Of a DNA stretch of 64,000 nt, positions 1 through 9,569 are shown one piece after another. Each line of letters opens with the position of its first letter. Within the stretch, counting starts at the first letter, position 1. The DNA lies in the NCBI GenBank assembly GCA_003056245.1, contig MVDH01000001.1, forward strand, positions 1,049,679-1,113,678. Direction: 5' to 3'. The position numbers were made by a program, and so were the translations under genes. The notes under the pieces were generated by a model, which saw only the letters and a list, made by a program, of their open reading frames with translations, was not told where the DNA came from and ran no database searches. Source of the DNA: Cellvibrio sp. 79 (lineage in GTDB: Bacteria; Pseudomonadota; Gammaproteobacteria; Pseudomonadales; Cellvibrionaceae).

Positions 1-1
1 C

Positions 2-202
2 GGTATGATTGAGGAGATTGCATCAACTTATCAAGAGCCAAAAGAGGTTGTCGAATACTACAATAATAACCAGGAGTTATTGGCGGGAGTAGAATCAGCA
101 GTGCTTGAAGATCAAGTGGTCGATCATATCCTGGGGCAGGCTAAGGTGACTGACGTAGAAACCAACTACGACGAAATTATTAAAGCTAACGCACAGCGCT
201 AA
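2..202 (+). CDS. tig: Trigger factor, C-terminal fragment (cut by window edge)
   Basis: This is the last 66 codons of a reading frame that enters from the left edge, so the start lies outside the window. The residues resemble the C-terminal helical arm of trigger factor, the ribosome-bound chaperone and prolyl isomerase that receives nascent chains: MIEEIASTYQEPKEVVEYY aligns by eye with the corresponding E. coli segment, and the frame ends in a lysine/alanine-rich tail. The next gene is clpP, and tig-clpP-clpX-lon is a widely conserved order, which supports the call. The frame stops at 200-202 and a strong terminator follows within 10 bases. The ribosome-binding and isomerase domains cannot be checked here. 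Confidence 0.9.
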   Translation, partial: GMIEEIASTYQEPKEVVEYYNNNQELLAGVESAVLEDQVVDHILGQAKVTDVETNYDEIIKANAQR

Positions 203-210
203 TTGTTTAA

Positions 211-245
211 AAAAGCCGCAAAGCGCTCGCTTTGCGGCTTTCCCT
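211..245 (+). terminator. Rho-independent terminator after tig
   Basis: A perfect 12-bp stem (AAGCCGCAAAGC at 213-224, complement at 229-240) with a 4-base loop lies 10 bases after the tig stop. The downstream T-run is short, so termination may be partial. Confidence 0.85.
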
Positions 246-283
246 TCTGCGAATACATCCCAATTTCCCTCTTTAGACTGGCA

Positions 284-289
284 TATAAT
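284..289 (+). promoter_or_regulatory. Possible -10 element for clpP
   Basis: A perfect TATAAT lies between the tig terminator and clpP, about 90 bases upstream of the clpP start. I see no convincing -35 hexamer 16-18 bases upstream of it and no clear heat-shock sigma motif, so this is a weak call. A promoter is expected here because the preceding terminator separates clpP from tig. Confidence 0.35.
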
Positions 290-377
290 CCCATCACGGG
301 TTAAGCTCTCAAGTGTTAAATCCTCCGGTTCTCAAATTTAGCGATGCTATAAGGCCCGCTTAAGGACAAAATGCACG

Positions 378-1016
378 ATGTCATACGAATACATGAAATC
401 TCCCTCATCTATTATTAACAGTGGCTTGGTTCCAATCGTTATTGAGCAAACAGCAAGAGGCGAGCGCTCTTTTGATATATATTCCCGCTTGCTGAAAGAG
501 CGAGTTATATTTTTGGTTGGCCCAGTAGAAGACTATATGGCCAATTTGGTGGTTGCCCAGCTACTATTCCTTGAGGCAGAAAACCCGGATAAAGATATCC
601 ATCTATATATTAATTCCCCTGGCGGTTCAGTAACTGCTGGTATGTCTATATATGACACTATGCAATTTATAAAGCCTGATGTAAGCACTATGTGCATAGG
701 GCAGGCATGCAGCATGGGAGCATTTTTGCTTAATGCGGGAGCGAAGGGTAAGCGTTTTTGTCTCCCTAATTCACGTGTCATGATTCACCAGCCTAGTGGT
801 GGGGCCCAAGGGCAAGCATCGGATATTCATATTCAGGCTCAGGAAATACTTAAAATTCGTGCGCGCTTGAATGAATTAATGGCCCTCCATTCTGGTCAGC
901 CTATTGAAAAAATCGAAGTTGATACGGAGCGTGATAACTTTATGTCTGCTCAGCAGGCTAAGGATTATGGCTTGGTTGATGCGGTTATTGAAAAGCGGAT
1001 TCAACCCGCTAAATAG
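378..1016 (+). CDS. clpP: ATP-dependent Clp protease proteolytic subunit
   Basis: ClpP forms the tetradecameric serine-protease chamber that degrades proteins fed to it by ClpX or ClpA in the cytoplasm. The 212-residue length is normal for the family. The catalytic triad is visible: Ser112 in [11 protein letters not shown], His137 in MIHQPSGG and Asp186 in the [10 protein letters not shown] segment. The ATG at 378 is preceded by AAGGA at 363-367 and gives the expected N-terminal propeptide length; another ATG at 371 is out of frame. clpX follows after 130 bases, as in Pseudomonas and E. coli, and no strong terminator separates the two, so they may be partly co-transcribed. Confidence 0.97.
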   Translation: MSYEYMKSPSSIINSGLVPIVIEQTARGERSFDIYSRLLKERVIFLVGPVEDYMANLVVAQLLFLEAENPDKDIHLYINSPGGSVTAGMSIYDTMQFIKPDVSTMCIGQACSMGAFLLNAGAKGKRFCLPNSRVMIHQPSGGAQGQASDIHIQAQEILKIRARLNELMALHSGQPIEKIEVDTERDNFMSAQQAKDYGLVDAVIEKRIQPAK

Positions 1017-1146
1017 TTTTAATTGTCAGCTTTTTCGGGCGTGACGCCATTAAAAATAGAAAAATGTGCCAAATTTTATTTTCTAAGCTTGAAATTTGCT
1101 TTTTTGGCCTGACAATTGTTATAGAAATTTAGATGGAGTGGGCTCA

Positions 1147-2445
1147 ATGACCGATCACACTAGTGACTCAGGTGATAAAAGCGGAAAACTGCTGTATTGC
1201 TCTTTTTGTGGTAAAAGCCAGCATGAGGTTCGCAAGCTAATTGCAGGGCCGTCTGTTTTTATTTGCGATGAGTGCGTTGATTTATGCAATGACATTATTC
1301 GTGAAGAGATACAGGAAAGTACCACTGAAGGAAGTTCTGATAAATTACCAAAGCCGCATGAGATATCAGCTATTTTGGATCAATATGTAATTGGTCAAAA
1401 ACGTGCTAAGAAAGTATTGGCTGTTGCTGTATATAATCACTACAAGCGTTTGCGGTTTGGGGATAAAACCAGCAAGGACAAAGAAGCGGTTGAGCTTGGT
1501 AAAAGCAACATCCTTCTTGTCGGCCCGACTGGTAGTGGTAAGACTTTATTGGCAGAAACTCTCGCAAGATTACTTGATGTTCCGTTCACAATCGCTGATG
1601 CCACAACGCTTACTGAGGCCGGCTATGTGGGCGAGGATGTTGAAAATATCATTCAAAAGTTACTACAGAAATGCGATTACGATGTTGAAAAAGCCCAGCA
1701 GGGTATAGTTTATATTGACGAAATCGATAAAATTTCCCGCAAATCTGATAATCCATCCATTACCCGTGATGTGTCTGGTGAAGGCGTTCAGCAAGCGCTA
1801 TTGAAATTAATTGAAGGGACGGTTGCATCAGTTCCCCCACAAGGTGGGCGGAAACATCCCCAGCAAGAGTTTTTGCAGGTCGATACATCAAATATATTAT
1901 TCATTTGTGGTGGTGCTTTTGCTGGCCTGGATAAGGTTATTCGAGACAGATCGGAAAAAGGTGGTATTGGGTTTGGCGCAGAAGTCAAAAGCAAGGACGA
2001 AAAACGCAACTTCGGTGAAACCCTTCATGATCTGGAGCCTGAGGATCTTGTTAGATATGGTTTGATTCCAGAGTTCGTCGGGCGTTTACCTGTAATTGCG
2101 ACATTGGATGAGCTGGATAAGGCTGCGCTAATCCAAATACTAACAGAGCCTCGCAATGCATTGACGAAGCAATATGCCAGATTGTTTGAGATGGAAGGTG
2201 TGCAGATTGATTTTAGATCTGACGCCTTAGACGCAGTTGCTGAGCGTGCCTTGGAGCGCAAGACTGGTGCGAGAGGATTGCGTTCAATTATGGAATCTGT
2301 CCTGCTTGATACAATGTATCGAATTCCCGCCGAAGAGCATGTTGTTAAGGTGGTGGTGGATGAGTCAGTTATAAAAGGCGAGTCTGAGCCCTTGTTGGTT
2401 TATGAAGCGGCAGAGAAACAGCCTAAAGCTGCTGCTGACGAATAA
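1147..2445 (+). CDS. clpX: ATP-dependent Clp protease ATP-binding subunit ClpX
   Basis: ClpX is the AAA+ unfoldase that recognises tagged substrates and threads them into ClpP. The 432-residue product has an N-terminal zinc-binding domain (Cys18, Cys21, Cys40, Cys43), a Walker A motif GPTGSGKT at 126-133, a Walker B with Asp191-Glu192 (VYIDEIDKI), the ClpP-docking IGF loop (GGIGFGAEV) and a sensor-2 arginine in GARGLRS. I chose the ATG at 1147 rather than the in-frame ATG at 1096 because [18 protein letters not shown] matches the usual ClpX N-terminus and GGAG lies at 1135-1138; the upstream extension has no family counterpart. A strong terminator follows the stop. Confidence 0.97.
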   Translation: MTDHTSDSGDKSGKLLYCSFCGKSQHEVRKLIAGPSVFICDECVDLCNDIIREEIQESTTEGSSDKLPKPHEISAILDQYVIGQKRAKKVLAVAVYNHYKRLRFGDKTSKDKEAVELGKSNILLVGPTGSGKTLLAETLARLLDVPFTIADATTLTEAGYVGEDVENIIQKLLQKCDYDVEKAQQGIVYIDEIDKISRKSDNPSITRDVSGEGVQQALLKLIEGTVASVPPQGGRKHPQQEFLQVDTSNILFICGGAFAGLDKVIRDRSEKGGIGFGAEVKSKDEKRNFGETLHDLEPEDLVRYGLIPEFVGRLPVIATLDELDKAALIQILTEPRNALTKQYARLFEMEGVQIDFRSDALDAVAERALERKTGARGLRSIMESVLLDTMYRIPAEEHVVKVVVDESVIKGESEPLLVYEAAEKQPKAAADE

Positions 2446-2464
2446 ATTTAAAAGATTGAGATCT

Positions 2465-2501
2465 AAAAAAAGAGCGCATTTTTGCGCTCTTTTTGTTTTT
2501 T
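2465..2501 (+). terminator. Rho-independent terminator after clpX
   Basis: An 8-bp GC-rich stem (AGAGCGCA at 2471-2478, complement at 2483-2490) is flanked by an A-run and a T-run, typical of an intrinsic terminator. Confidence 0.9.
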
Positions 2502-2512
2502 CTTTCCCTCGA

Positions 2513-2542
2513 CTTGTAATTGCATCTATTAACCCCCAATCT
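2513..2542 (+). promoter_or_regulatory. Sigma32-like heat-shock promoter for lon
   Basis: CTTGTAA at 2513-2519, a 14-base spacer and CCCCAATCT at 2534-2542 resemble the sigma32 consensus (CTTGAAA, 13-14 bases, CCCCATnT). It sits directly after the clpX terminator and about 45 bases before the lon start. Heat-shock control of lon is established in E. coli; that it applies here is inferred from this match. Confidence 0.55.
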
Positions 2543-2585
2543 TGTTCTATGGCAGCGTGACTGCCGTCTGAAAAGAGAGGATCCA

Positions 2586-5006
2586 ATGGTCGCCGAAACC
2601 CCACTCGAGTCCCGTATTAATGACATTCCACTTTTGCCTTTAAGGGATGTCGTTGTATACCCACATATGGTAACCCCCCTGTTTGTTGGGAGAGGTAAAT
2701 CTATTGAGGCCCTGGAAAGGGCGATGGCAGCTGATAAACAAGTGCTTCTGGTAGCACAAAAAAATCCACAGCAAGATGAGCCAAAAGCTGACGATGTTTA
2801 TGGGATTGGAACAGTTGCGGCCATACTTCAATTGTTAAAACTTCCTGATGGTACTGTTAAGGTGTTAATCGAGGGGCGAGAGCGAGCCCAGATTGAGTCT
2901 ATCGAGGATGCGGGTGAGTTTTTTAAGGCAAATGCGGAGATTGTCACTTCCCCTGCTGTTGAGGGCGCGGAAGCAAGAGCGCTAGTCGCTTCAGCGATTG
3001 GTCAGTTTGAGCAATACGTGAATCTCAGCAAAAAAGTGCCTGTTGAAGTAATTACTTCATTATCTGGAATTGATGAACCTGGCCGGCTTGCCGACACTAT
3101 TGCAGCTCATATGTCTTTGGATTTATCAAAAAAACAATCCATTCTTGAAATGTCTGATATTCATTCACGCATAGAATTGCTTCTTGATTTAATGGATGCT
3201 GAGTTGGATTTATTTCATGTTGAAAAGAAAATCCGCGGCCGTGTTAAAAAGCAAATGGAGAAGAGTCAGCGTGAATATTATTTGAACGAGCAAATCAAGG
3301 CTATTCAGAAGGAGCTTGGTGAGTTAGGTGAGGAAGTTAATGAGGCCGATGAGCTTGAGAAAAAAATTATTTCAGTAGGCATGCCTAAAGATGCTGAAGA
3401 AAAGGCGCGCACTGAGTTGAATAAATTAAAAATGATGTCGCCAATGTCTGCTGAAGCATCTGTTCTTAGAGCTTATATCGATTGGATGATAAAGGTGCCA
3501 TGGAGTAAGCGCAGTAAAGTTCGTAATGATTTGGTTCGCGCTGAAGAAGTGTTAAATAAAGATCATTTTGGTCTTGAAGAAGTTAAAGAAAGAATCCTCG
3601 AATATCTCGCGGTTCAGCAACGTGTTAAAAAAGTAAAAGGTCCTATTCTTTGCCTTGTTGGCCCACCTGGCGTTGGTAAGACGTCTTTGGGTGAGTCTAT
3701 TGCGCGAGCAACTAACCGCGAGTTTGTTCGAATGGCGCTTGGTGGTGTACGGGATGAGGCTGAAATTCGCGGGCACCGTCGGACATATATTGGTTCTCTT
3801 CCTGGTAAATTAATTCAGAAGATGGCTAAGGTTGGAGTTAAAAATCCACTTTTCTTGCTTGATGAAATTGACAAAATGGGGATGGACAATCGAGGTGATC
3901 CGGCGTCAGCTTTGTTGGAGGTTTTAGATCCTGAACAAAACAGTCATTTCAATGATCATTATTTGGAAGTTGATTATGACCTGTCGGATGTAATGTTTGT
4001 TTGCACTTCAAATTCGATGAACATTCCTGGGCCATTATTGGATCGTATGGAGGTGATTCGTATTCCGGGATATACAGAGGACGAAAAATTAAATATTGCT
4101 TTGCGTTATTTGCTCCCTAAGCAAATTAAAGCGAATGGTTTGAAAGAGTCTGAAATAGAACTCACCAATGAAGCTATTCGCGATATTATTCGCTATTACA
4201 CTCGGGAGGCGGGTGTTCGTGGTTTGGAGCGAGAAATTGCAAAGATCTGTCGAAAAGTTGTCACTCGTCATGTGAAGGGAAAAAGTAACAAGGCTGATGC
4301 AATTAGCATTGATTTGCTTGAAGACTTATTGGGGGTTCGGAAATTTGATTTTGGTAAGGCGGAGAGTAAGGACCAAATTGGCCAAGTAACCGGGCTTGCC
4401 TGGACACAAGTTGGCGGTGAATTATTGACCATAGAGTCGTCAGCAGTCGCGGGCAAAGGTCGAATTATTAAAACCGGGTCTTTGGGTGATGTCATGCAGG
4501 AGTCTATCCAGGCAGCACTAACTGTGGTTCGCTCGAGGGGGCAGGCTTTAGGTATTCCTCCTGATCACCATGAGCGCGTTGATATTCATATCCATGTTCC
4601 TGAAGGTGCGACACCCAAAGATGGCCCTAGTGCAGGTATTGCTATGTGTACTGCGTTGGTTTCCGTATTAACAGGTATCCCGGTTAAAGCAGATGTTGCC
4701 ATGACGGGAGAAATTACCTTGAGGGGGGAAGTGCTTCGTATCGGGGGTTTGAAAGAAAAGCTACTCGCCGCACACCGCGGCGGAATTCAGACTGTTATTA
4801 TTCCTGCGGACAATGAGCGAGACCTTAAGGAAATTCCTGCAAATATTAAAGAGGACTTAGTTATCAAACCTGTTAAGTGGATTGATGAAGTTCTTGACAT
4901 TGCGTTGCAGCACCATCCTAAGCCTCTCACTGATGAAGAGTATAGGGCTATGGAAAAAGCCGCTCAGAAAACACCTGAAACAGATAATCGATTGAATACT
5001 CATTAA
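2586..5006 (+). CDS. lon: ATP-dependent Lon protease
   Basis: Lon is a cytoplasmic hexameric AAA+ serine protease that removes misfolded and regulatory proteins. The 806-residue product shows the N-terminal LON substrate domain (starting around [16 protein letters not shown]), a Walker A GPPGVGKT at 359-366, a Walker B with Asp426-Glu427 (FLLDEIDKM), and the C-terminal protease domain with the catalytic dyad Ser682 ([11 protein letters not shown]) and Lys725 ([14 protein letters not shown]). The ATG at 2586 was chosen because AGAGAGG lies just upstream and the protein then begins as Lon does; an in-frame ATG at 2520 would overlap the putative promoter. hupB follows, the usual neighbour in proteobacteria. 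Confidence 0.97.
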   Translation: MVAETPLESRINDIPLLPLRDVVVYPHMVTPLFVGRGKSIEALERAMAADKQVLLVAQKNPQQDEPKADDVYGIGTVAAILQLLKLPDGTVKVLIEGRERAQIESIEDAGEFFKANAEIVTSPAVEGAEARALVASAIGQFEQYVNLSKKVPVEVITSLSGIDEPGRLADTIAAHMSLDLSKKQSILEMSDIHSRIELLLDLMDAELDLFHVEKKIRGRVKKQMEKSQREYYLNEQIKAIQKELGELGEEVNEADELEKKIISVGMPKDAEEKARTELNKLKMMSPMSAEASVLRAYIDWMIKVPWSKRSKVRNDLVRAEEVLNKDHFGLEEVKERILEYLAVQQRVKKVKGPILCLVGPPGVGKTSLGESIARATNREFVRMALGGVRDEAEIRGHRRTYIGSLPGKLIQKMAKVGVKNPLFLLDEIDKMGMDNRGDPASALLEVLDPEQNSHFNDHYLEVDYDLSDVMFVCTSNSMNIPGPLLDRMEVIRIPGYTEDEKLNIALRYLLPKQIKANGLKESEIELTNEAIRDIIRYYTREAGVRGLEREIAKICRKVVTRHVKGKSNKADAISIDLLEDLLGVRKFDFGKAESKDQIGQVTGLAWTQVGGELLTIESSAVAGKGRIIKTGSLGDVMQESIQAALTVVRSRGQALGIPPDHHERVDIHIHVPEGATPKDGPSAGIAMCTALVSVLTGIPVKADVAMTGEITLRGEVLRIGGLKEKLLAAHRGGIQTVIIPADNERDLKEIPANIKEDLVIKPVKWIDEVLDIALQHHPKPLTDEEYRAMEKAAQKTPETDNRLNTH

Positions 5007-5097
5007 AGAGCAAGTGAAAGTTGCAGTATAAATAATAGTATGTCGGTTGTTTTGTGAGCAGAGATGAAAGGGTTTTGTGTAAAGCTGTAAGCTTTCC

Positions 5098-5126
5098 TTG
5101 ACCCTCCTTGGCTCTGTTGGTATAAA
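5098..5126 (+). promoter_or_regulatory. Sigma70 promoter for hupB
   Basis: TTGACC at 5098-5103 and TATAAA at 5121-5126 are separated by exactly 17 bases, a near-consensus sigma70 promoter about 90 bases upstream of the hupB start. hupB is therefore probably transcribed separately from lon at a high level. Confidence 0.75.
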
Positions 5127-5205
5127 TCGCAATTCATTTGCTGTGCAGCCAAGTAAATTATTCGCGACATTAATTTGCGCTGTATTTTTAGAAACAAATA
5201 ATCAA

Positions 5206-5211
5206 AAGGGG
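5206..5211 (+). promoter_or_regulatory. Ribosome binding site setting the GTG start of hupB
   Basis: AAGGGG ends six bases before the GTG at 5218. It supports GTG as the start rather than the upstream in-frame ATG at 5098, which would overlap the promoter -35 hexamer. Confidence 0.8.
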
Positions 5212-5217
5212 TTAAGT

Positions 5218-5490
5218 GTGAACAAAACTGAGCTGATTGAAGCTATTGCCGCATCTGCGGATATTCCTAAAGCAGCTGCTGGCCGTGCCTTGGATGCTGT
5301 AGTGGATAGTATCACTGGTGCCCTGAAGAGTGGTGATTCTGTGGTTCTGGTAGGCTTTGGTACTTTTGCGGTGAAAGAGAGAGCTGCGCGTACAGGCCGT
5401 AATCCCCAGACAGGTGCAGAAATCAAAATTGCTGCGGCTAAAGTACCTGGATTTAAACCTGGTAAAGCACTTAAAGATGCAGTCAATTAA
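5218..5490 (+). CDS. hupB: DNA-binding protein HU-beta
   Basis: HU is the small dimeric nucleoid protein that bends DNA without strict sequence preference. With the GTG start the product is 90 residues, exactly the family length, beginning (M/V)[10 protein letters not shown]. The DNA-binding arm is present, with the [18 protein letters not shown] stretch and the intercalating Pro63 in RNPQTG. It follows lon and precedes ppiD, as in Pseudomonas and E. coli. Its own promoter, ribosome site and terminator are all visible, so it looks like a single-gene unit. Confidence 0.97.
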   Translation: MNKTELIEAIAASADIPKAAAGRALDAVVDSITGALKSGDSVVLVGFGTFAVKERAARTGRNPQTGAEIKIAAAKVPGFKPGKALKDAVN

Positions 5491-5533
5491 TTGACAACGA
5501 TTTCCGATGGGATTGAATTAATCGGAGATATAT

Positions 5534-5560
5534 AAAAGGCGCATCTATATGCGCCTTTTT
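5534..5560 (+). terminator. Rho-independent terminator after hupB
   Basis: An 11-bp stem (AAAAGGCGCAT at 5534-5544, complement at 5549-5559) with a 4-base loop and a T-rich end lies about 40 bases after the hupB stop. Confidence 0.9.
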
Positions 5561-5689
5561 CTTAGTGATGTGGCTTTTGTGTCCGAATAAGTGATTACAA
5601 ATTAATGCTTTAAACATCGAATAACTAATATTAAGTTTCTTTTGTGCGGCCTTTGCGCAAAACGTTTTCTTTCCAGCTAGGAGTTTAAA

Positions 5690-7555
5690 ATGTTACAAAA
5701 CCTCAGAGACAATTCCAGAGGCGTAATCTCTTTTATATTAATCGGATTTCTTGTAATTATTTTTGCCCTTACTGGTGTAGAAGCACTATTTAATTGGGAT
5801 ACGTCAGCAAATCAAGCTGCAAAAGTAAATGGTGAAGTGATCACCGAAACGGATGTTGCTCGAGCCATAGGCAATCAAAAGCAGCAGATGATTAATACTT
5901 ATGGCGATCAAGTTCCCGCTGAATTTCTCAGTGATGAATATTTGCGGAAGCCCGTAATTGAGAATCTTGTTCAGCGCAAAGTTTTATTTCAGGCAGCTGA
6001 CAGCTCAGGTATGGTAATTGGTGATAGTTATCTGCATGAGCAAATTAGTAACTCACAGCAATTTAAAAGTGAGACTGGTGTTTTTGATAACACTCGTTAC
6101 CAACAGTTACTGCGTAATATGGGATACACGCATGGCACGTATAGCAAGTTGCTATCAGAAGAGCTGGTAATAAACCAGTTACAGTCTGGTGTCAGTACAA
6201 CCGCTTTTACAACGCCAGCACAACTCAATGATGTAGTTGCGCTGAGTTTTCAATCTCGCGATATCTCTTATGTAATATTGCCTTCTGCAAAAATACGGGA
6301 AGGTATTGCTATTAACGATGGCGAGATCCAGGCATATTACGATGCTAATCAACAACTTTTTACAAGCGATGAGCAAGTTGCTGTCGATTATATTAGTTTG
6401 AGTGTTGCTGAATTAACAAAAGAAGTTTCAATTACTGAAGAGCAAGTTCGTAAACAATATGAGCAAAACCTCGCGTCATTTGTTGCTGCTACCGAGCGTC
6501 ATGCTGCGCACATTCTGATTGAAAATAACAACGCAGAAAAAATTAAAGCTGTAGGTGATAAGCTTGCGGCAGGCGAGGATTTTGCCAAACTGGCTAAAGA
6601 TTATTCTGATGACTTGGGGAGCAAAGAGCAGGGTGGAGATCTCGGCTTTAGTAAAGGTGATGCTTTCCCAGCGGAATTTGAAACAGCATTGGCAGCATTA
6701 AAGATAGGTCAGGTTTCGGCACCAGTTAAAACTGACGCAGGTACTCATTTCATCAAACTGTTAGCTGAAAAAGGTGCAGAACCGCCATCATTTGATGAGC
6801 AAAAGGCGAGCGTAGAAGAGCAGTTAAAGCGTGCTGAAGCTGAGACTTTATTTGTTGCACAATTAGAGAAGTTACGTGATTTGGCCTATAACGCCGAAAG
6901 CCTTGCCGATGTTGCTCAGGAGTTGGGTGTTAAGGTGCAAAACTCAGGTTTGTTTGAGCGCAATAAAGGTAAAGATTTACTGGCAAATGCCAAAGTTTCT
7001 ACAGCTGCATTTTCTGATGAGGTTTTGCAAGAAGGTAATAGCAGCGAGGTTATTGAAATTGATTCAAGTAATGTTGTTGTGTTGAAGAAAACAGATTATA
7101 AGCCGAAGCAGGTTAAACCGATTGCTGATGTTCGCGAGCAGATCACCAATACTCTTAAAGATCAGAAAGCACACTCATTGTTAAATGACCAGGCAACAAA
7201 ATTGATAGCTGATTTGAAAGCAAATGGTAAATTTGAGGAGCTTAGCAAGGCCAATGGTGTAGAGCTAAAGCAAGTTAAGGCCATAACAAGAAGTAATGCT
7301 GAGGTTGATGCTGATGTGCTGCGTTATGCATTTTCAATGAGCAAGCCGCAAACTGGATCAAAAAGCTATGGTAGTGTGCCGACAAATTCTGGCGATTTAG
7401 CTGTTGTGGTACTTGAAGCTGTAACGGCAGGTAGTTTTGATAAAGTTACAGCGGAACAAAAGACCGCAATCGTTGCGCAGTTGGGAAATATATATGGCCG
7501 TAATGACTTTGCCAGCTATCAAAAATTCCTGAAAGATTCCGCTGAAATAAAATAA
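5690..7555 (+). CDS. ppiD: Periplasmic folding chaperone PpiD (SurA/PpiD family)
   Basis: PpiD is an inner-membrane-anchored periplasmic chaperone that meets proteins emerging from the Sec translocon. The 621-residue product has one N-terminal membrane segment at about residues 12-31 (VISFILIGFLVIIFALTGV), a SurA-N-like chaperone region, one parvulin (PPIC) domain at about 267-355 (RHAAHILI ... GGDLGF ... GTHFIKLL) and a C-terminal chaperone region. Length and topology match Pseudomonas/E. coli PpiD. AGGAG ends 6-7 bases before the ATG. In E. coli PpiD the parvulin domain is reported to be inactive; activity here is unknown. The two parvulin-like lipoproteins in the downstream cluster are separate genes. 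Confidence 0.95.
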   Translation: MLQNLRDNSRGVISFILIGFLVIIFALTGVEALFNWDTSANQAAKVNGEVITETDVARAIGNQKQQMINTYGDQVPAEFLSDEYLRKPVIENLVQRKVLFQAADSSGMVIGDSYLHEQISNSQQFKSETGVFDNTRYQQLLRNMGYTHGTYSKLLSEELVINQLQSGVSTTAFTTPAQLNDVVALSFQSRDISYVILPSAKIREGIAINDGEIQAYYDANQQLFTSDEQVAVDYISLSVAELTKEVSITEEQVRKQYEQNLASFVAATERHAAHILIENNNAEKIKAVGDKLAAGEDFAKLAKDYSDDLGSKEQGGDLGFSKGDAFPAEFETALAALKIGQVSAPVKTDAGTHFIKLLAEKGAEPPSFDEQKASVEEQLKRAEAETLFVAQLEKLRDLAYNAESLADVAQELGVKVQNSGLFERNKGKDLLANAKVSTAAFSDEVLQEGNSSEVIEIDSSNVVVLKKTDYKPKQVKPIADVREQITNTLKDQKAHSLLNDQATKLIADLKANGKFEELSKANGVELKQVKAITRSNAEVDADVLRYAFSMSKPQTGSKSYGSVPTNSGDLAVVVLEAVTAGSFDKVTAEQKTAIVAQLGNIYGRNDFASYQKFLKDSAEIK

Positions 7556-7573
7556 TTTGGAAGATTTTCAGGC

Positions 7574-7604
7574 AAAAAAACCAGGCTCAAGCCTGGTTTT
7601 TTTT
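7574..7604. terminator. Bidirectional terminator between ppiD and cysH
   Basis: CCAGGC at 7581-7586 pairs with GCCTGG at 7591-7596 around a 4-base loop, with an A-run on the left and a T-run on the right. It can end transcription of ppiD on the plus strand and of the convergent cysH on the minus strand. Confidence 0.88.
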
Positions 7605-7622
7605 AGGTTAAATAATTGATTT

Positions 7623-8348
7623 TTATTTATCTATATTGCCAGCATGTAGGCCACATTCTTTTTTGGTTGCTTCTTCCCACCACCATCGACCTTCGCGTTC
7701 ATGTTGTCCAGGGCCTATAGGGCGAGTACAAGGTTCGCATCCAATCGATACAAAGCCTTTCTCATGTAGTTCGTTATAAGGCACCTCGCATAATCGGATG
7801 TAATCCCAAACTTCTTTTGAGGACCAGTTTGCGAGGGGATTGAATTTGGTTAGTGTTGCTCCGGGTCGTGCAAATAATTTGTCATCTTGTATGACCGGAA
7901 CTCCTGCTCGGGTGGGGCTTTGATCTTTACGTTGACCGGTAATCCATGCATCTACTGTTAGTAGTTTTCTGCGTAAAGGTTCAATTTTACGAATACCACA
8001 ACACTCTTTATGGTCATCCTCATAAAAACTGAATAATCCTTTTTCTTCTACCAGCTTGCGTACAGCATCCCCATCCGGGGAAATTACATCAATTTTAATT
8101 CCATAATGTTTGCGCACTTTTTCAATAAAACGGTAAGTTTCAGGGTGCAATCGGCCGGTGTCCAAACAAAAAACAGGCACGTCCGGGCGGTAGTTATGAG
8201 CCATTTCAATCAGTGCTACATCTTCGGCACCACTAAAAGAAATGGCGATATTTTCAAATTGCTTCAGTGCATATTTGATAATTTTTTGCGGGCTTTCTTG
8301 CTGTAGTTTGTTTTCAAGGTCGACGACATTGATTAAATTTTCAGTCAT
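7623..8348 (-). CDS. cysH: Assimilatory adenylyl-sulfate (APS/PAPS) reductase, iron-sulfur type
   Basis: CysH reduces activated sulfate to sulfite with thioredoxin as electron donor, in the cytoplasmic route to cysteine. The 241-residue product has the nucleotide-binding loop ISFSGAED (36-43), a double cysteine Cys116-Cys117 (ECCGIRK), a CxxC pair Cys204/Cys207 (GCEPC) and the catalytic C-terminal Cys232 in ECGLH. The CC plus CxxC set ligates a [4Fe-4S] cluster in the APS-reductase subfamily (as in Pseudomonas aeruginosa CysH) and is absent from E. coli PAPS reductase, so adenylyl-sulfate is the more likely substrate. It converges on ppiD and diverges from thrH, its neighbour in Pseudomonas. 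Confidence 0.93.
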   Translation of the reverse strand: MTENLINVVDLENKLQQESPQKIIKYALKQFENIAISFSGAEDVALIEMAHNYRPDVPVFCLDTGRLHPETYRFIEKVRKHYGIKIDVISPDGDAVRKLVEEKGLFSFYEDDHKECCGIRKIEPLRRKLLTVDAWITGQRKDQSPTRAGVPVIQDDKLFARPGATLTKFNPLANWSSKEVWDYIRLCEVPYNELHEKGFVSIGCEPCTRPIGPGQHEREGRWWWEEATKKECGLHAGNIDK

Positions 8349-8493
8349 AACAGCTACTCACGGTAATTTTTATTTGCTCGTTGGTAACGGGCTTTCCTCA
8401 TAGGTGCCCAAGGATAGCAGAGCAGGGAAGTTTTCCCCAAGAACGTATCTATTGAATCGCGAAAGTCGTGGAGCGGGATGGCGGGTAATTGGT

Positions 8494-8522
8494 TTGCTTT
8501 GCAAAGGTAAAAAGGGTAGATT
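8494..8522 (+). promoter_or_regulatory. Possible promoter for thrH
   Basis: TTGCTT at 8494-8499 and TAGATT at 8517-8522, 17 bases apart, lie about 55 bases upstream of the thrH start in the cysH-thrH divergent gap. The hexamers are imperfect. Confidence 0.35.
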
Positions 8523-8565
8523 GCCGCCCTATTTATGTTGAGATAGCCTTATTTTTAACCGCTTT

Positions 8566-8570
8566 GGAGG
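8566..8570 (+). promoter_or_regulatory. Ribosome binding site setting the GTG start of thrH
   Basis: A perfect GGAGG lies five bases before the GTG at 8576, which decides the start in favour of this codon over upstream in-frame alternatives. Confidence 0.9.
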
Positions 8571-8575
8571 TTGAT

Positions 8576-9193
8576 GTGGAAATTGCATGCCTGGACTTGG
8601 AAGGTGTATTAGTTCCGGAAATTTGGATTGAATTCGCAAAAGTGACTGGTATTGAGGAGCTGAAGGCTACTACTCGTGATATTCCTGATTATGATGTGCT
8701 GATGAAACAGCGTATTCGTATATTGGAAGAGCATAAGTTGGGTCTTAAAGAAATTCAGGATGTAATCGCAACACTTAAACCGTTGGATGGGGCTATAGAG
8801 TTTGTGAACTGGTTGCGTGAACGTTTTCAGGTGATCATTCTCTCGGACACTTTTTATGAGTTTTCCCAGCCTTTGATGCGCCAGTTAGGGTTTCCGACGC
8901 TGTTATGTCATCGTTTAAATGTGGATGATCGCGGCATGGTCGTTGGTTACACCTTGCGCCAGAGGGATCCAAAGCGCCAATCAGTATTGGCTCTCAAGAC
9001 GCTCTACTATCGCGTAATTGCAGCTGGTGATTCTTATAATGACACCACAATGCTAGGTGAGGCAGATCAAGGTATTTTGTTCCATGCGCCTCAAAATGTA
9101 ATTGAACAGTTCCCTCAGTTCCCCGCTGTGCATACCTTCGAAGACTTGAAAAAAGAGTTTTTAAAAGCAAGTAATCGCGAATTAAGTTTATAA
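8576..9193 (+). CDS. thrH: Bifunctional phosphoserine phosphatase / homoserine phosphotransferase ThrH
   Basis: ThrH is a HAD-superfamily enzyme known from Pseudomonas that dephosphorylates phosphoserine and can transfer the phosphate to homoserine, linking serine and threonine synthesis. From the GTG start the product is 205 residues, the family length. HAD motifs are visible: motif I CLDLEGVLV (Asp7, with Glu9 at the second acid position, as in ThrH), motif II ILSDTFYEF, the lysine region RQRDPKRQS and motif III AAGDSYNDTTM. The sequence reads almost co-linearly with the Pseudomonas protein as I recall it. cysH is divergent, as in Pseudomonas. This is the last gene before the accessory cluster. 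Confidence 0.95.
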   Translation: MEIACLDLEGVLVPEIWIEFAKVTGIEELKATTRDIPDYDVLMKQRIRILEEHKLGLKEIQDVIATLKPLDGAIEFVNWLRERFQVIILSDTFYEFSQPLMRQLGFPTLLCHRLNVDDRGMVVGYTLRQRDPKRQSVLALKTLYYRVIAAGDSYNDTTMLGEADQGILFHAPQNVIEQFPQFPAVHTFEDLKKEFLKASNRELSL

Positions 9194-9333
9194 GTTTCCG
9201 TATCGCGGTCCCTGACTTTTTAACAGGGTTGGGGCTCCGCTTGGTATTTAATACTGCCAAGCCCTTTGTCTATTACAAACCAGTCTTTGAGTGAAAAATT
9301 TAATTATTAACGGGATGGTTTACCGGGCGTTAT

Positions 9334-9350
9334 CGATAGCATAGCTATCG
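9334..9350. repeat. 7-bp dyad (CGATAGC-ATA-GCTATCG)
   Basis: A perfect 7-bp inverted repeat with a 3-base centre and no following T-run. It lies about 210 bases upstream of the promoter at 9560 and could be a protein-binding site. No regulator is identified. Confidence 0.5.
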
Positions 9351-9523
9351 CAACTTTTGATGTGGGAGTGGAGCAACTGGTTTCGCGCGCACTATCTGCA
9401 ATAGATTGTTTTTTATAATAAAAATAAAATTTTTATTTATCGGCTTTCTTCCATCATTAGTTTTGTTAAGAAGTATTTAACAAGATTTCAGGCCCAACTC
9501 AATAAATTCGGTTATAGGAATTG

Positions 9524-9569
9524 CAATTGTCGATGGGGCATCTTCCATATTTACGAAAATTGACAATTG
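9524..9569. repeat. Operator-like inverted repeat around the -35 region
   Basis: CAATTGTC at 9524-9531 and GACAATTG at 9562-9569 are 8-bp inverted copies separated by 30 bases. The right copy overlaps the -35 hexamer TTGACA, so a factor binding both arms could control the promoter. Function is inferred from position only. Confidence 0.4.

Noticed and set aside
1096-1146. Upstream ATG for clpX
   Set aside because: The extension does not resemble ClpX N-termini, and GGAG precedes the ATG at 1147.
9239-9262. Terminator of thrH
   Set aside because: The GCTTGG/CCAAGC hairpin is weak, has a 12-base loop and no T-run, so I do not call it.
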